NCBI RefSeq assembly: GCF_030125375.1
Contig: NZ_JASJUU010000002.1
Coordinates: 453,968-517,967, forward strand
DNA length: 64,000 nt
Source: Pseudoalteromonas umbrosa
GTDB lineage: Bacteria; Pseudomonadota; Gammaproteobacteria; Enterobacterales; Alteromonadaceae
Direction of reading: 5' to 3'
The notes below the pieces were generated by a model that saw only the letters and a program-made list of their open reading frames with translations, did not search any database and was not told where the DNA came from. The number at the start of each line of letters is the position of its first letter. Position 1 is the stretch's first letter. Positions 16,191 through 24,574 of the stretch are shown here, piece after piece. The position numbers and the translations under genes are program-made.

Positions 16191-16872
16191 CTATTCCCTC
16201 AAAACTTGGCGCTAAATGAATATCACTAATGTAAAGCTCTCTTGAATCGACAGCTCCTGTGTTGACGAATGCTAATAGCCTGTTGACCTTATCTCTATTC
16301 ATTTGAGATTGAACATTCTTTGGAATCAATTCAGTCGGAAACTTAACTGTCACATCTGAATTCCAGTTTGTTATAATACCCTCAATTAATCCTTCACCTA
16401 TCGAACGTTGCATATTGTCAATACGAATTAATGCCCGATGAGGCTTCCTCTCGTGGCTTGGTCCTTCTTTGAATTCCTTCTCAGACATTTTCAATAAGTT
16501 ACCAATTAAATCGTAATCATCGCTTCCACCTCGCCCAATTACTGCTGGGAGCTTTTGTCGGTATTTACGAATTGATGTGTCTGCGTCTTGATCAAAAAAC
16601 TGAGTAATAAGAATATTTGGAATTTGATTATCATATAAGTCAGCCAAGAGCTCTGCACCAAAAAAACTTGCCATCTTTCCTGGTGATAAATGGTGATCAG
16701 AAACAACACCATATAAGTCTAACCCTAGTATGGTGTCTATAAGCCTTTTTTTGTTATTTCCAAACGTTCCTTCAATTATGACTGGTTCAAACCCAGAGTC
16801 TTCCACTCTGAATTTCATATTTTTTCGAGAATTAGGATCGTCATCCACTATTGCTATTTTTCTTATATTCAT
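16177..16872 (-). CDS. Receiver-domain protein of the kinase-MBL cassette
   Basis: 231 residues. An N-terminal receiver fold: IAIVDDDPNSR (acidic cluster D10-D12), GVVSDHHLSPG with candidate phospho-acceptor D59, and NILITQF with T90; the usual conserved Lys-Pro is not clear (K107 in RQKLP). The about 110-residue C-terminal part has no DNA-binding motif I recognise, so it is probably not a transcription factor. It overlaps the kinase gene by 4 bases (ATGA) and the MBL gene by 14, so the three proteins should be made in fixed proportion. Likely a phospho-relay or adaptor between kinase and MBL enzyme. Confidence 0.78.
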   Translation of the reverse strand: MNIRKIAIVDDDPNSRKNMKFRVEDSGFEPVIIEGTFGNNKKRLIDTILGLDLYGVVSDHHLSPGKMASFFGAELLADLYDNQIPNILITQFFDQDADTSIRKYRQKLPAVIGRGGSDDYDLIGNLLKMSEKEFKEGPSHERKPHRALIRIDNMQRSIGEGLIEGIITNWNSDVTVKFPTELIPKNVQSQMNRDKVNRLLAFVNTGAVDSRELYISDIHLAPSFEGIDGLD

Positions 16873-19022
16873 ACTGTAACAAACTCAAAATAAAATGTTG
16901 CGCCGCCCATGTGACCTTTAGCCTCCACACGACAGCTCCCCCCTAAATCTGCAACTGAATCCCTAACAATAGTTAGTCCAAATCCAGTGCCATTGTCTAT
17001 GGTAGTTTCGCCCGGCAACCAGATGTCTTCAGTACTAATATCCACAATTCCAGGTCCATTATCACTGAACCTAATTAGCAAAGAACTTTCAGCCTCTTCA
17101 GTAAGGACTATCTCGATTACACGACTATCAACATCAAAATTCTCTTTACGAAATGCTCGCATAGAGTTGGTGATACAGTTGGTAATGATAGCTTCCAGAA
17201 TACATACGGACCCATGTAACTTGGGCTGCTTAACAGTTGAATATTGAAAATCAATGTGAATGTGTTCCCTGTCGAGCAAAGGTTTAAAATTCTTTTTAAG
17301 GTTCTCAATTACAGGGATAACTTCAATAGTTTCATTTCGCCTTTTATTTCTTTTTAGTAAATCTAGTTGTAATTCAGCAAAATGACTTAGCCTGCTTAAA
17401 TAACCCAGTATATTTTCTGTTCTCTCTTTGTATCGTTTGAATATCGAGGAATCAGTATTCCTCTTCACTAGGTTTTCTGCACTAGTCAACGACTCGGGAA
17501 TTTCTGCAACTGGCTTAGATATTTCATGAGAAAAAACAGCGGTTATAGTTCCTGAGGTAGCTAAAGAACGATAAAGCTTCAAATCTTGCTTCAAATGTTT
17601 TGTTTGTCGATTGTTTGCAGCTTTTGATTCTCTAATTGCTTTGTCAACTTCTTGCTTTACTGCTTTATCTGTAATTTTTTTTAGAGCTTCCTTTATTGCA
17701 CGTTCTTTATCTTTGATCTGCTTTTCATTTTCATCTTTTTGGGCTTTTTTGAGTTTTGCAGCGTAAGCTGCTCTTTCTGCGGTATACCAATTTAGAGAGT
17801 CTTTAACAAACCTTCTTAACTCTTTGAACGTGTCATCCTCTCGAAAACCTACGCGATCGGTTTTTTGTTTTAGCTGCTTATCAGCATCATGAACACGTAC
17901 TCTGCCAATGGACGTATTTGTTGAAGGCCTAATAGAGGGATTGTTTACACGCTCTAGATTCATATCAAGCCAATCCGAGCCTTCATCACCATAAGGATGA
18001 ACACGAAATTCATTATGATAAATATGAACACCGCCAACGGCCTTTAACCAAGCTGAAACTTGTTTTTTGTTTATGTTTCTAGTCGCAAAAGTTGAACTAT
18101 CAAGGTGGAAAATATTTAATTCAAAGTCTGCTTGAGGAGCATTATAAATTGGGTTGTTTTTCTTCTCTCGAAACCATTCTTTGCTGGTAGTTTCCCATCG
18201 TACAGTACCTTTCCAATCTAATATTTCTGCCGTTGCTGTGCCATCTGACAGTAATGACGCTTTTAGTATATATTCAGCTTCGTTCAGATAACCTTTTTGT
18301 ACAAGAGCCTCTAGTTCGGGGTAATCAGGACAAACAAACTTTAATTTAAAGTCATTCGCTTCTTCAAACGGATTAGAAAGTAACATCAAGCTTCTGGCGA
18401 GCCTTTCCACTTCAAGTTTAGTTATCTTTTGTTTTAAGTTCTGTATATGAATTGTAGTTCCAGCTGATTCATCTCTATCTAACTTTTTAGAAATTACATC
18501 TACTTCCACTTCATCTACAGTCGAGCACTGATCAAATTCGCACCAATCAATATCTACACGGTGCTCAAAATTTGCCTTCTTTGTGTTTACTTCAATTGAA
18601 GGTATTTCTGGGCGTGATTTTAAAACAACGTAATGCCCCATGCGGAGAGCGGCCAAACGGCCAAGCCCTTTATCTCCCACTTGGATTCTGCCATTGGGTG
18701 TTGTGCCCGATTCTCTTTTCGATGAGTGCCCAAGAACTAACCAAGCTGAACCGATTTTCTTGTCGTCCATGCCATGACCGGTATCACTAATAGTAATAGA
18801 GCCGCCTGGTTCAGTTATATCGTTCAGGGTTACAGTACATGTTCTTGCATCAGCATCATATGAATTCCTTACTAGTTCGATGATACCTTGGTCAAAATTC
18901 GGCAGTAACTCTTCGCCTAACCTCGCTAGTATGGAAGGCGCGAACTTTAAATTATATTGGCTAATCGTTTTTTCTCCTGCAATATCAAGTTCTTCGACTA
19001 AGGGTAAATATTGTTGGTACAT
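16869..19022 (-). CDS. Histidine kinase with two GHKL ATPase domains
   Basis: 717 residues, no membrane segment. Residues about 25-215 form an Hsp90/MORC-like ATPase: ELVRNSYDADA (N53, D56), ISDTGHGM (D80), GDKGLGRLAA (116-125). A middle region (220-405) is unrecognised, then a charged coiled coil (415-480). From 485 it is a histidine kinase: FSHEISKP with His499, N box NCITNSMRA (N619), DNGPG (654-658) and NGTGFGLTIV (678-686). A complete GHKL domain at each end of one protein is unusual; the first may act as an ATP-gated sensor clamp. It is the first gene of the cassette; no clear ribosome site precedes the ATG. Confidence 0.82.
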   Translation of the reverse strand: MYQQYLPLVEELDIAGEKTISQYNLKFAPSILARLGEELLPNFDQGIIELVRNSYDADARTCTVTLNDITEPGGSITISDTGHGMDDKKIGSAWLVLGHSSKRESGTTPNGRIQVGDKGLGRLAALRMGHYVVLKSRPEIPSIEVNTKKANFEHRVDIDWCEFDQCSTVDEVEVDVISKKLDRDESAGTTIHIQNLKQKITKLEVERLARSLMLLSNPFEEANDFKLKFVCPDYPELEALVQKGYLNEAEYILKASLLSDGTATAEILDWKGTVRWETTSKEWFREKKNNPIYNAPQADFELNIFHLDSSTFATRNINKKQVSAWLKAVGGVHIYHNEFRVHPYGDEGSDWLDMNLERVNNPSIRPSTNTSIGRVRVHDADKQLKQKTDRVGFREDDTFKELRRFVKDSLNWYTAERAAYAAKLKKAQKDENEKQIKDKERAIKEALKKITDKAVKQEVDKAIRESKAANNRQTKHLKQDLKLYRSLATSGTITAVFSHEISKPVAEIPESLTSAENLVKRNTDSSIFKRYKERTENILGYLSRLSHFAELQLDLLKRNKRRNETIEVIPVIENLKKNFKPLLDREHIHIDFQYSTVKQPKLHGSVCILEAIITNCITNSMRAFRKENFDVDSRVIEIVLTEEAESSLLIRFSDNGPGIVDISTEDIWLPGETTIDNGTGFGLTIVRDSVADLGGSCRVEAKGHMGGATFYFEFVTV

Positions 19023-19201
19023 TAAACTAGAGATTCAGAGCTAACGGAGTTATTTTTATTAATCACCGTAACCTTGATTCATTTTAAGCCGAACGACTCA
19101 ATAATAGCTAGCGATATATTGCTGAAATATCATATAAAATCTAATTTAAATCGTGGTTTTAGCCAATAGTCAAAAAAACAAATTTGACTCTTACTCAGGT
19201 A

Positions 19202-19612
19202 CTAAGGGGGGCCAAATAAACCGGATTTCAAGGTTTCGTGACAAGCTTGTAACTCGTTTAAGTGACCGGATTCGATATGGCTTATAGGTGACTTTCCTTT
19301 AAAAAGTGGATTATTGTTTTTCATACTCATAAAGCCATAGATATTCCTTGGGTTCGTAAATTTGGCTCTGAGAATGGCGTGAATATTGGCGACATGGGAG
19401 CAGCGAATTAGTTGTTCATCTGATAATTTAATATCTACAAAACCTGCTTCTATCTGCTTTATTTTTATCGCTAGAATTTGCTCTTTTTGTTTCGATGAAC
19501 AACCCCACTTATCAAGTATGTTTAAGGCTAAGCTCAAGGCTTGAGTATGGTCGATTACCTTGCTTACACCAGTTGCTTTTGGCGTATCTGATACTTCATG
19601 TTTAGACGTCAA
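19202..19612 (-). CDS. Small protein resembling the MbcA/ParS/Xre toxin-binding domain (DUF2384-like)
   Basis: 136 residues from a TTG start at 19612, chosen because GAGGAAGG lies 5-6 bases upstream. Residues 28-130 follow the DUF2384 pattern: ALSLALNILDKWGCS, HAILRAKFTNP, and the closing NNNPLFKGKSPISHIESGHL. In RES-type toxin-antitoxin pairs such domains are the antitoxin, but the adjacent gene has no RES motif, so a toxin-antitoxin role is not supported here. It may regulate the element. Sits downstream of the 213-residue gene and the integrase on the same strand. Confidence 0.55.
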   Translation of the reverse strand: MTSKHEVSDTPKATGVSKVIDHTQALSLALNILDKWGCSSKQKEQILAIKIKQIEAGFVDIKLSDEQLIRCSHVANIHAILRAKFTNPRNIYGFMSMKNNNPLFKGKSPISHIESGHLNELQACHETLKSGLFGPP

Positions 19613-19674
19613 AAAACCTTCCTCTAATTTTGTCTGTTATTTAAAAAGTGTAAAAGTGTTGACACTTTATGAGC

Positions 19675-20316
19675 CTAATACGAATTTCTGTAGTCGGATA
19701 CCGCTACTTGATTGTATTGGTTATCTTGAGCCCAAAGCCCGAAGCTAACCTTAATTGCGCTCACCCAATTATCTTTAGTAATCAAAGTAAAGATCTTTTC
19801 AGCGACGTCATTACATTGCTTCACTTCAGTATTAATAGATAGAATAACCTGCTGACAATGAGGTTCCAATATTGGAAGCCATTTGAAAATACGGCCTCCG
19901 GAATTAGTGCCGTGAGTGAAAATTATAGTCGTTTTCTTGGTCGCATTTTCAGAGACTAATTTTAGTAGTAAGTTTAGTTTGGTTATATCGGTCCAATCCC
20001 AAACTAAATGGCCCTCAGTGACACCGTGTTGAATATCAGAAAACTCAATATGGTTGCCTAGTGGTAGCTCGTTGTATTCAAAAACGTTGTCGCATACGAC
20101 TCTCACGACCAATATCTCTTGATCCTTTTCTTTTTCAATGTCAAAAAGTCTTTTAACTAAATGCCTTTCACCTGAACCACCTTTTGTTCTCAAAGCAGCA
20201 AAGCACGTTACTAGATCTGAGGTAACAAGGTTTTGACTCTCACTAAATTTTCTTGTCGTTTCCTTGGGTTGAGATATGGGCTTGCTAGATGCATTAAGAA
20301 GTCTGTGTTTGGACAT
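19675..20316 (-). CDS. Unknown protein downstream of the integrase
   Basis: 213 residues. The N-terminal 30 are polar; then CFAALRTKGGSGERHLVKRL (38-57) looks like a deviant ParA-type Walker A (KGGxGK) in which the essential Lys and Thr are missing. TTIIFTHGTNSGGRIF in the middle and a run of alternating strands and helices fit a degenerate P-loop fold, but no nucleotide-binding site is complete. It lies between the integrase and the DUF2384-like gene. Function unknown. Confidence 0.55.
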   Translation of the reverse strand: MSKHRLLNASSKPISQPKETTRKFSESQNLVTSDLVTCFAALRTKGGSGERHLVKRLFDIEKEKDQEILVVRVVCDNVFEYNELPLGNHIEFSDIQHGVTEGHLVWDWTDITKLNLLLKLVSENATKKTTIIFTHGTNSGGRIFKWLPILEPHCQQVILSINTEVKQCNDVAEKIFTLITKDNWVSAIKVSFGLWAQDNQYNQVAVSDYRNSY

Positions 20317-20413
20317 GCTGTTCTCACTAGTATTTGAAATATTTTAATGGCTCAATCAACAATAAAGTCAGTCTTTTGAGCTTAAGAGTATCTGAATTTT
20401 TGGCCCAAGCAGC

Positions 20414-21997
20414 TTACGCTGCTTGAATTTGAAGCCACAGTTGCGAATCTGCATCGGAGATTTGATCAGGCATCGATTTGATTAGCTTTAGAAAGCCTTG
20501 ATAATCGGCTGTAGACATTTTCCCGTTATTGACTTTACCCAGTTTATACATACCAAAAATGCGCTTTACTTCGGTTGGCATAAACGACTCATCAATGTCT
20601 ACTCGCGCATCTTCCTGATGAACTTCAGTTGAAGTAGTCTTTTTTTGTTGGTGCATTCTCTTAATTGCATCTCGTCCTGCTTCAGGATCTTTGCTGAAAT
20701 AGTATTTTGCTACGGTGTCGATATCATCACCCAGATAATAGGCAACTTGAGCAATATCGTGATTTTCTTTACGAAGGTTGTTAGCAAAAGTATGGCGTAA
20801 ATCATAAGCTCGCTTGTTAGTAGGTATACCAAAACGAACTTTTACTTTTTTCCATAATTCCGCTGTACAGTTTTCACTAGCATGGCCTGTTTTTGAGTGT
20901 GGGTTGGGCAATAAAAATGATTTGTCGGTTTCGTAGTAATACTCAGGTCCCATAGAGAAATACCTTTCCATCATGTCCCAGTACAGATCATTTTCTATAG
21001 GAATAATACGAGTATCGTTTGTTTTTAATATTATCTCGCCAGGAATAGTAATAGTGCGATTAAATGAATTCCAATTTGTGCGAAAATTCCGGTAAACCTC
21101 ACAGTTTCTTACGCCGGTTAGTACCATAGTCGCAAGCACTATCTTTCCGTGCATTTGTTTTGGAGTATCTTCCGGTAATTCATTAATTATGTATTCAACC
21201 AATTCTACTGTTGAAACTTCATTAATCGTGTTTATCTGGCGTTTTCCCATGCTCTTTGCTGCGTCGTGAAAATCACTAGCGCAGTTAGCGAAGGGGTTCT
21301 TGCGAATGTACCCAGCTGTGTCCCATATACCCATCATTGCATTTATCATAGTGAAGTACTTTCGCTGAGTATCTTTCGATTTTAATTTGCTCTTACTGTT
21401 TCCTTGAGATACATATGCCTCATTCCAGTCTTTCTTTAGTAGGTCCAACCAACCAATACTTACGTCACAGATTTTGAAATCTAAAATAGATCTCGCACCG
21501 TGAGCAATTGCCCCAACGATACTTGCTCTCAAAGGCTTAACTTTATTATTTTTAATTTTGAATTTACTTCGATCTTTTGTGTATTGACCGGTCTCGAGGT
21601 ACTCGCGAATTGTCATATTTGCGATAGCCGTTTCATCTAAGGTTGAGTACTTAATTGATTCAAAGTGCTCTGCTGCCAGCTCTCTAGCTTTACCTGTACT
21701 TAGAGTCCCAGCTTCATAATGACGACTATTCGTTCGCTTTTTCCAAACGCCCAGTTTCACCATAGATTTTTTTGGCGTTTTTACGTAGAAGGTTTTCTGT
21801 GTTGGGGTCAATCGTAAGATTAAGTTGTAGCCTCGTTCAGGAAAATATGAATCCCTTAATTCAATGACTTTACCTTTGACAAATGGCAACTTGTCGATTC
21901 TGTCATCTTTGAAATCGAAAAGCCTGTCAGCGAATCGATTAGTTTTTGCAACATAATCCTCTAATTTAAAATCTACATGGTTAATTGGAGTTTTCAT
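20414..21997 (-). CDS. int: Tyrosine recombinase (integrase) of the element
   Basis: 527 residues. The C-terminal catalytic domain shows TGVRNCEVY (R297), AYDLRHTFANNL (R401), YYLGDDIDTVAKYYF with the nucleophile Y433. Two usual histidines are replaced: Y398 where HxLR normally has His, and D424 where LGH normally has His. The N-terminal 130 residues fit an arm/SAM-like DNA-binding region. GAGGTATAT precedes the ATG. It lies 424 bp inside the right attachment site, as integrases usually do, and is the enzyme expected to recombine the anticodon-loop core. The C-terminal 90 residues extend beyond the catalytic fold. Confidence 0.88.
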   Translation of the reverse strand: MKTPINHVDFKLEDYVAKTNRFADRLFDFKDDRIDKLPFVKGKVIELRDSYFPERGYNLILRLTPTQKTFYVKTPKKSMVKLGVWKKRTNSRHYEAGTLSTGKARELAAEHFESIKYSTLDETAIANMTIREYLETGQYTKDRSKFKIKNNKVKPLRASIVGAIAHGARSILDFKICDVSIGWLDLLKKDWNEAYVSQGNSKSKLKSKDTQRKYFTMINAMMGIWDTAGYIRKNPFANCASDFHDAAKSMGKRQINTINEVSTVELVEYIINELPEDTPKQMHGKIVLATMVLTGVRNCEVYRNFRTNWNSFNRTITIPGEIILKTNDTRIIPIENDLYWDMMERYFSMGPEYYYETDKSFLLPNPHSKTGHASENCTAELWKKVKVRFGIPTNKRAYDLRHTFANNLRKENHDIAQVAYYLGDDIDTVAKYYFSKDPEAGRDAIKRMHQQKKTTSTEVHQEDARVDIDESFMPTEVKRIFGMYKLGKVNNGKMSTADYQGFLKLIKSMPDQISDADSQLWLQIQAA

Positions 21998-22416
21998 ATA
22001 TACCTCTAAAACGTTTATTTAAGTTAAAGCGGAATATATTTTGGCGAAAAAATCATAGCAAATAGCAGGTGCTAATATTCCTACAACCTATTGAAAGGCA
22101 AAGAGTTATATATTTATAGTATTTTAGAATAACACAATAAGATATTGATATTTAAACCAATTTCATTAGTAAGTACTAATAAATTTTGCTACCACCAAAA
22201 ATCACCAATTTTTGAGTCCATAGTTTCCTCCATAGTAAACTACGTATATAAGTACCTATATAGAACAATTTACGAACGATTAACCCGAACACCAAACATG
22301 GTTAAAAAAAGCACAAAAAAGGCTATGAGCACTGGCTTTATTGGCTTTGAAACATATTCCGAATTGAAATAAATTAGCGGGTATTAATAACTAAACCCCG
22401 CTTGAGAGGTAGAATA
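21998..22416. other. Right end of the element, no convincing gene
   Basis: AT-rich region that should hold the integrase promoter and the recombinase-binding part of the attachment site. A 75-codon plus-strand frame (22145-22372) lacks a ribosome site and any recognisable composition; its last 24 codons (from an ATG at 22298) are lysine-rich but also lack a ribosome site. GCGGG/CCCGC near 22377-22400 may form a weak hairpin. Confidence 0.5.
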
Positions 22417-22420
22417 GGCG

Positions 22421-22430
22421 CTTAGGAGGG
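22421..22430. repeat. Attachment-site core, right copy
   Basis: CTTAGGAGGG, identical to 3766-3775. To its left (inside) is AGGCG; to its right (outside) is the 5' half of the host tRNA-Arg. Confidence 0.85.
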
Positions 22431-22459
22431 CCCCGTTTTATCCATTAAACTACAGGGAC
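22421..22459 (-). pseudogene. 5' half of the split host tRNA-Arg(CCT)
   Basis: Read from 22459 downward: acceptor GTCCCTG, TA, D arm GTTT...AAAC with AATGGATA loop, then GGGGCC and the anticodon loop CTCCTAA, after which tRNA sequence stops at the core. It complements the 3' half at 3730-3775. The host promoter, if any, remains on this side, so a truncated transcript reading into the element could still be made. Confidence 0.9.
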
Positions 22460-22634
22460 ACAAACTTGTGTCCAAATACCATAAGCGTTTGTTTATGAAT
22501 TATATTTATAACAGTGTAATGGTATCAATGACAAGTCATTTGAAAAAATAGATGTTACAGTATGTAGATATTTAATCTGGTCAATCTAAGAAGAAAATCA
22601 ACCTAGCCGATGGCCACTGCTGCGACCATCTTTA

Positions 22635-23276
22635 TCATTTGTAAGTTACTGTCGCACTTGGGTGAAGAATAAAATAGGGAATAGTGACATTGCTACTAGC
22701 AACAACTAACCGATTGTCAAAATCAAGCAGTCGGGTATTCACCTCAACACCTCGATCTCGGTAGATCATAGTCCCCGTTAAGACATGGCTCGGTGACGGG
22801 CTTTTAGGGAGCCTTTTTGCGTCTCGAGATAAAACAAAGTCGCCATTTACAGTCACGGCAATACCGCGGTGAGATTTAAAGTCTAGCGCAGGATACCCCA
22901 TTTTTTGAAATTGATGGATCATGGACTCAGCCAGCTGGTTACCTAGCTGATTACTCCTTCTGAGGCTTCTATCAAAGCTGACAAAACTCGTTATCGCCAC
23001 GGCTCTAGGTGAAACCCCAGTCATAGAATCGGTTAACTCTAATGCGATTTGACCCGCATAATTAGATAGCTGTTTATTATGCTCGTAGGTAACAAACCCC
23101 GGATCTGGATAGGTAACATCCGACTGTGTATTTAACTCATTTGCCAAAGCTGCCAACTGCTGCGCTTGCTGATCCTTTACTGATTGCTGACCTTTGGGAA
23201 CAATTTGCGCGTGCCGTGAGCTTTCGCACCCCACCATAAGCGCTAAGCAGCTCAATATTAAAATACTCGTTTTCAT
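22635..23276 (-). CDS. FlgO-like outer-membrane lipoprotein (third in cluster)
   Basis: 213 residues from the ATG at 23276 (an in-frame GTG at 23282 is also possible); lipobox LMVGC. The mature protein contains the FlgO-domain series: ALELTDSMTGVSPRAVAITS, LGNQLAESMIHQFQKMGYPA, then DFVLSRDAKRL and TGTMIYRDRGVEVNTRLLDF. FlgO is an outer-membrane flagellar component that works with FlgP. It starts 6 bases after the stop region of the preceding paralogue and ends 176 bases from the tRNA fragment. Confidence 0.8.
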   Translation of the reverse strand: MKTSILILSCLALMVGCESSRHAQIVPKGQQSVKDQQAQQLAALANELNTQSDVTYPDPGFVTYEHNKQLSNYAGQIALELTDSMTGVSPRAVAITSFVSFDRSLRRSNQLGNQLAESMIHQFQKMGYPALDFKSHRGIAVTVNGDFVLSRDAKRLPKSPSPSHVLTGTMIYRDRGVEVNTRLLDFDNRLVVASSNVTIPYFILHPSATVTYK

Positions 23277-23281
23277 TGCCA

Positions 23282-23938
23282 CTACCTACTTGCTCTCTCT
23301 AGCCGGATACCATCATGACCAATCCCATCACGAAGTGCGTTGACAACTGATTGAGGTAAAAAGCCCTGTGCAGTCCCTACTACAGCCTTGCTCTTCACAC
23401 CAACAATACGCGCATTAACCAATACACCACCTTGATGGTTTGCCAGTGTCCCTGCCAGTACATAATTAAAAGTGTGCTCATCTGACAGTTCTAAAAAGTC
23501 TCGACTGAAGATGAAATCACCTTGTTTAGTCACGCGCATAAAGTCAGTAGTTTTAAAGTCAACAACTGGGACGCCAAAGTTATGCAGCTCATGAACAAAG
23601 CTCTCAGACAGTTGATTCCCTAGTAAAGAGCCATAATTATAGTCTTCATCAAGAAAAACAAAGGTCGCAACTGCAATAGGTGTTCTATCGTTTACATACC
23701 GCAAATTACCTATCATATCTTGCATTAGGTTTTGTACATAATGGGTCACATTGCGACTGGCCATTTGCTGAGATACAGTCATACCATGCATGCCGCCTGG
23801 GTGAACTTGAAACTGACTCTCAGAGCTTGCAAACGCGTTTTTATCCACCATTACCGCATTGCCCTGATACCGCTCACTGTCTGTATTCATACAGCCAAAT
23901 AACATAGGCAACAAAAGTGATAACGCATACTTTTTCAT
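23282..23938 (-). CDS. FlgO-like outer-membrane lipoprotein (second in cluster)
   Basis: 218 residues, lipobox LFGC (Cys16). It shares with its neighbours the pattern TPIAVATFVFLDEDYNYGSL, LGNQLSESFVHELHNFGVPV, GDFIFSRDFLEL, VLAGTLANHQGGVLVNARIV. This copy conserves the LGNQL..SF motif best and is the likeliest functional FlgO, but the three are too diverged to rank with certainty. Same strand, 11 bases after the first copy. Confidence 0.82.
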   Translation of the reverse strand: MKKYALSLLLPMLFGCMNTDSERYQGNAVMVDKNAFASSESQFQVHPGGMHGMTVSQQMASRNVTHYVQNLMQDMIGNLRYVNDRTPIAVATFVFLDEDYNYGSLLGNQLSESFVHELHNFGVPVVDFKTTDFMRVTKQGDFIFSRDFLELSDEHTFNYVLAGTLANHQGGVLVNARIVGVKSKAVVGTAQGFLPQSVVNALRDGIGHDGIRLERASR

Positions 23939-23949
23939 ATCTTTCTCCG

Positions 23950-24540
23950 TTAATATTGGCTGCGATGCAGTAAGCCATCGCGCATTTGCACTTGCTCTTC
24001 CCCCCAGAGTGTTTCTTTGGGTAGGCTTATTGATGCTGCAGATACGGTTTTACTGCTTACCATATCAATCAATCTCGCATGTATCGTAAAGGAATCAATA
24101 CTTTCACTCACACTGCCAGTCAGGATCAGGTCAAATTTATGTCGCTCTTTAAGCTTATCGATGTCGCGACTCAAAATACTGTCGGCTTCTGTTGATAAAT
24201 TAATCGATCTTTGTATACGAAATTCAACCACCTGCAAACCCATCTGCGTTAGATAAGTGATAAAACTTTCCTGTACTTGATTACTTAATCCTGCACCTTG
24301 GTTATTTAAAGTATCGGCACCTAATTCATTATCTTTAAAAAAGCTTGTTACTGCGACCGAAGCTCCGGGCTTTAGAGGCCGGCTATATTGACTTAGCTGC
24401 GTAGCCATCTCTCCCACATAACTGTGGAGACTACGTGCAGGAGGAGCTTTTTTTTCAACCTTCTCTGGCTTTGGTTGTAGCCAGGAACTTGAACTGCAAC
24501 CAGCTAACAAGAACATAAACACCAAGATTAGAAATCGCAT
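23950..24540 (-). CDS. FlgO-like outer-membrane lipoprotein (first in cluster)
   Basis: 196 residues, lipobox LLAGC (Cys15). FlgO-type core with SVAVTSFFKDNELGADTLNN, GLSNQVQESFITYLTQMGLQ, EADSILSRDIDKL and LTGSVSESIDSFTIHARLID. It is the first gene after a sigma-54 promoter at 24575-24590, so the three paralogues probably form one flagellar operon. Confidence 0.82.
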   Translation of the reverse strand: MRFLILVFMFLLAGCSSSSWLQPKPEKVEKKAPPARSLHSYVGEMATQLSQYSRPLKPGASVAVTSFFKDNELGADTLNNQGAGLSNQVQESFITYLTQMGLQVVEFRIQRSINLSTEADSILSRDIDKLKERHKFDLILTGSVSESIDSFTIHARLIDMVSSKTVSAASISLPKETLWGEEQVQMRDGLLHRSQY

Positions 24541-24574
24541 TTTGACATACCTCTAAGTTACCGATCTGTATCTA

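Larger units (their letters stand above)
3766..22430. mobile_element. 18.7 kb integrative mobilizable element in the tRNA-Arg(CCT) anticodon loop
   Basis: Bounded by 10-bp direct repeats whose outer sides are the two halves of one tRNA gene. A tyrosine recombinase gene lies 424 bp inside the right end, and a relaxase, MobC-like protein and oriT-like region lie in the middle. There are no coupling protein or type IV secretion genes, so transfer would need a helper. Cargo: DUF4365 protein, tRNA-Arg(CCT), restriction-modification genes, a kinase-receiver-MBL cassette and several unknown genes. The element looks more AT-rich than the flanks by eye. It separates flgT from the FlgO-like genes. Confidence 0.88.

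Noticed and set aside
19202..20316. RES-Xre type toxin-antitoxin pair
   Set aside because: Only the DUF2384-like half is present; the partner has no RES residues.
22145..22372. 75-codon plus-strand ORF at the right end of the element
   Set aside because: No ribosome site, odd composition, lies in the region expected to hold the integrase promoter. An excisionase cannot be excluded but nothing supports it.
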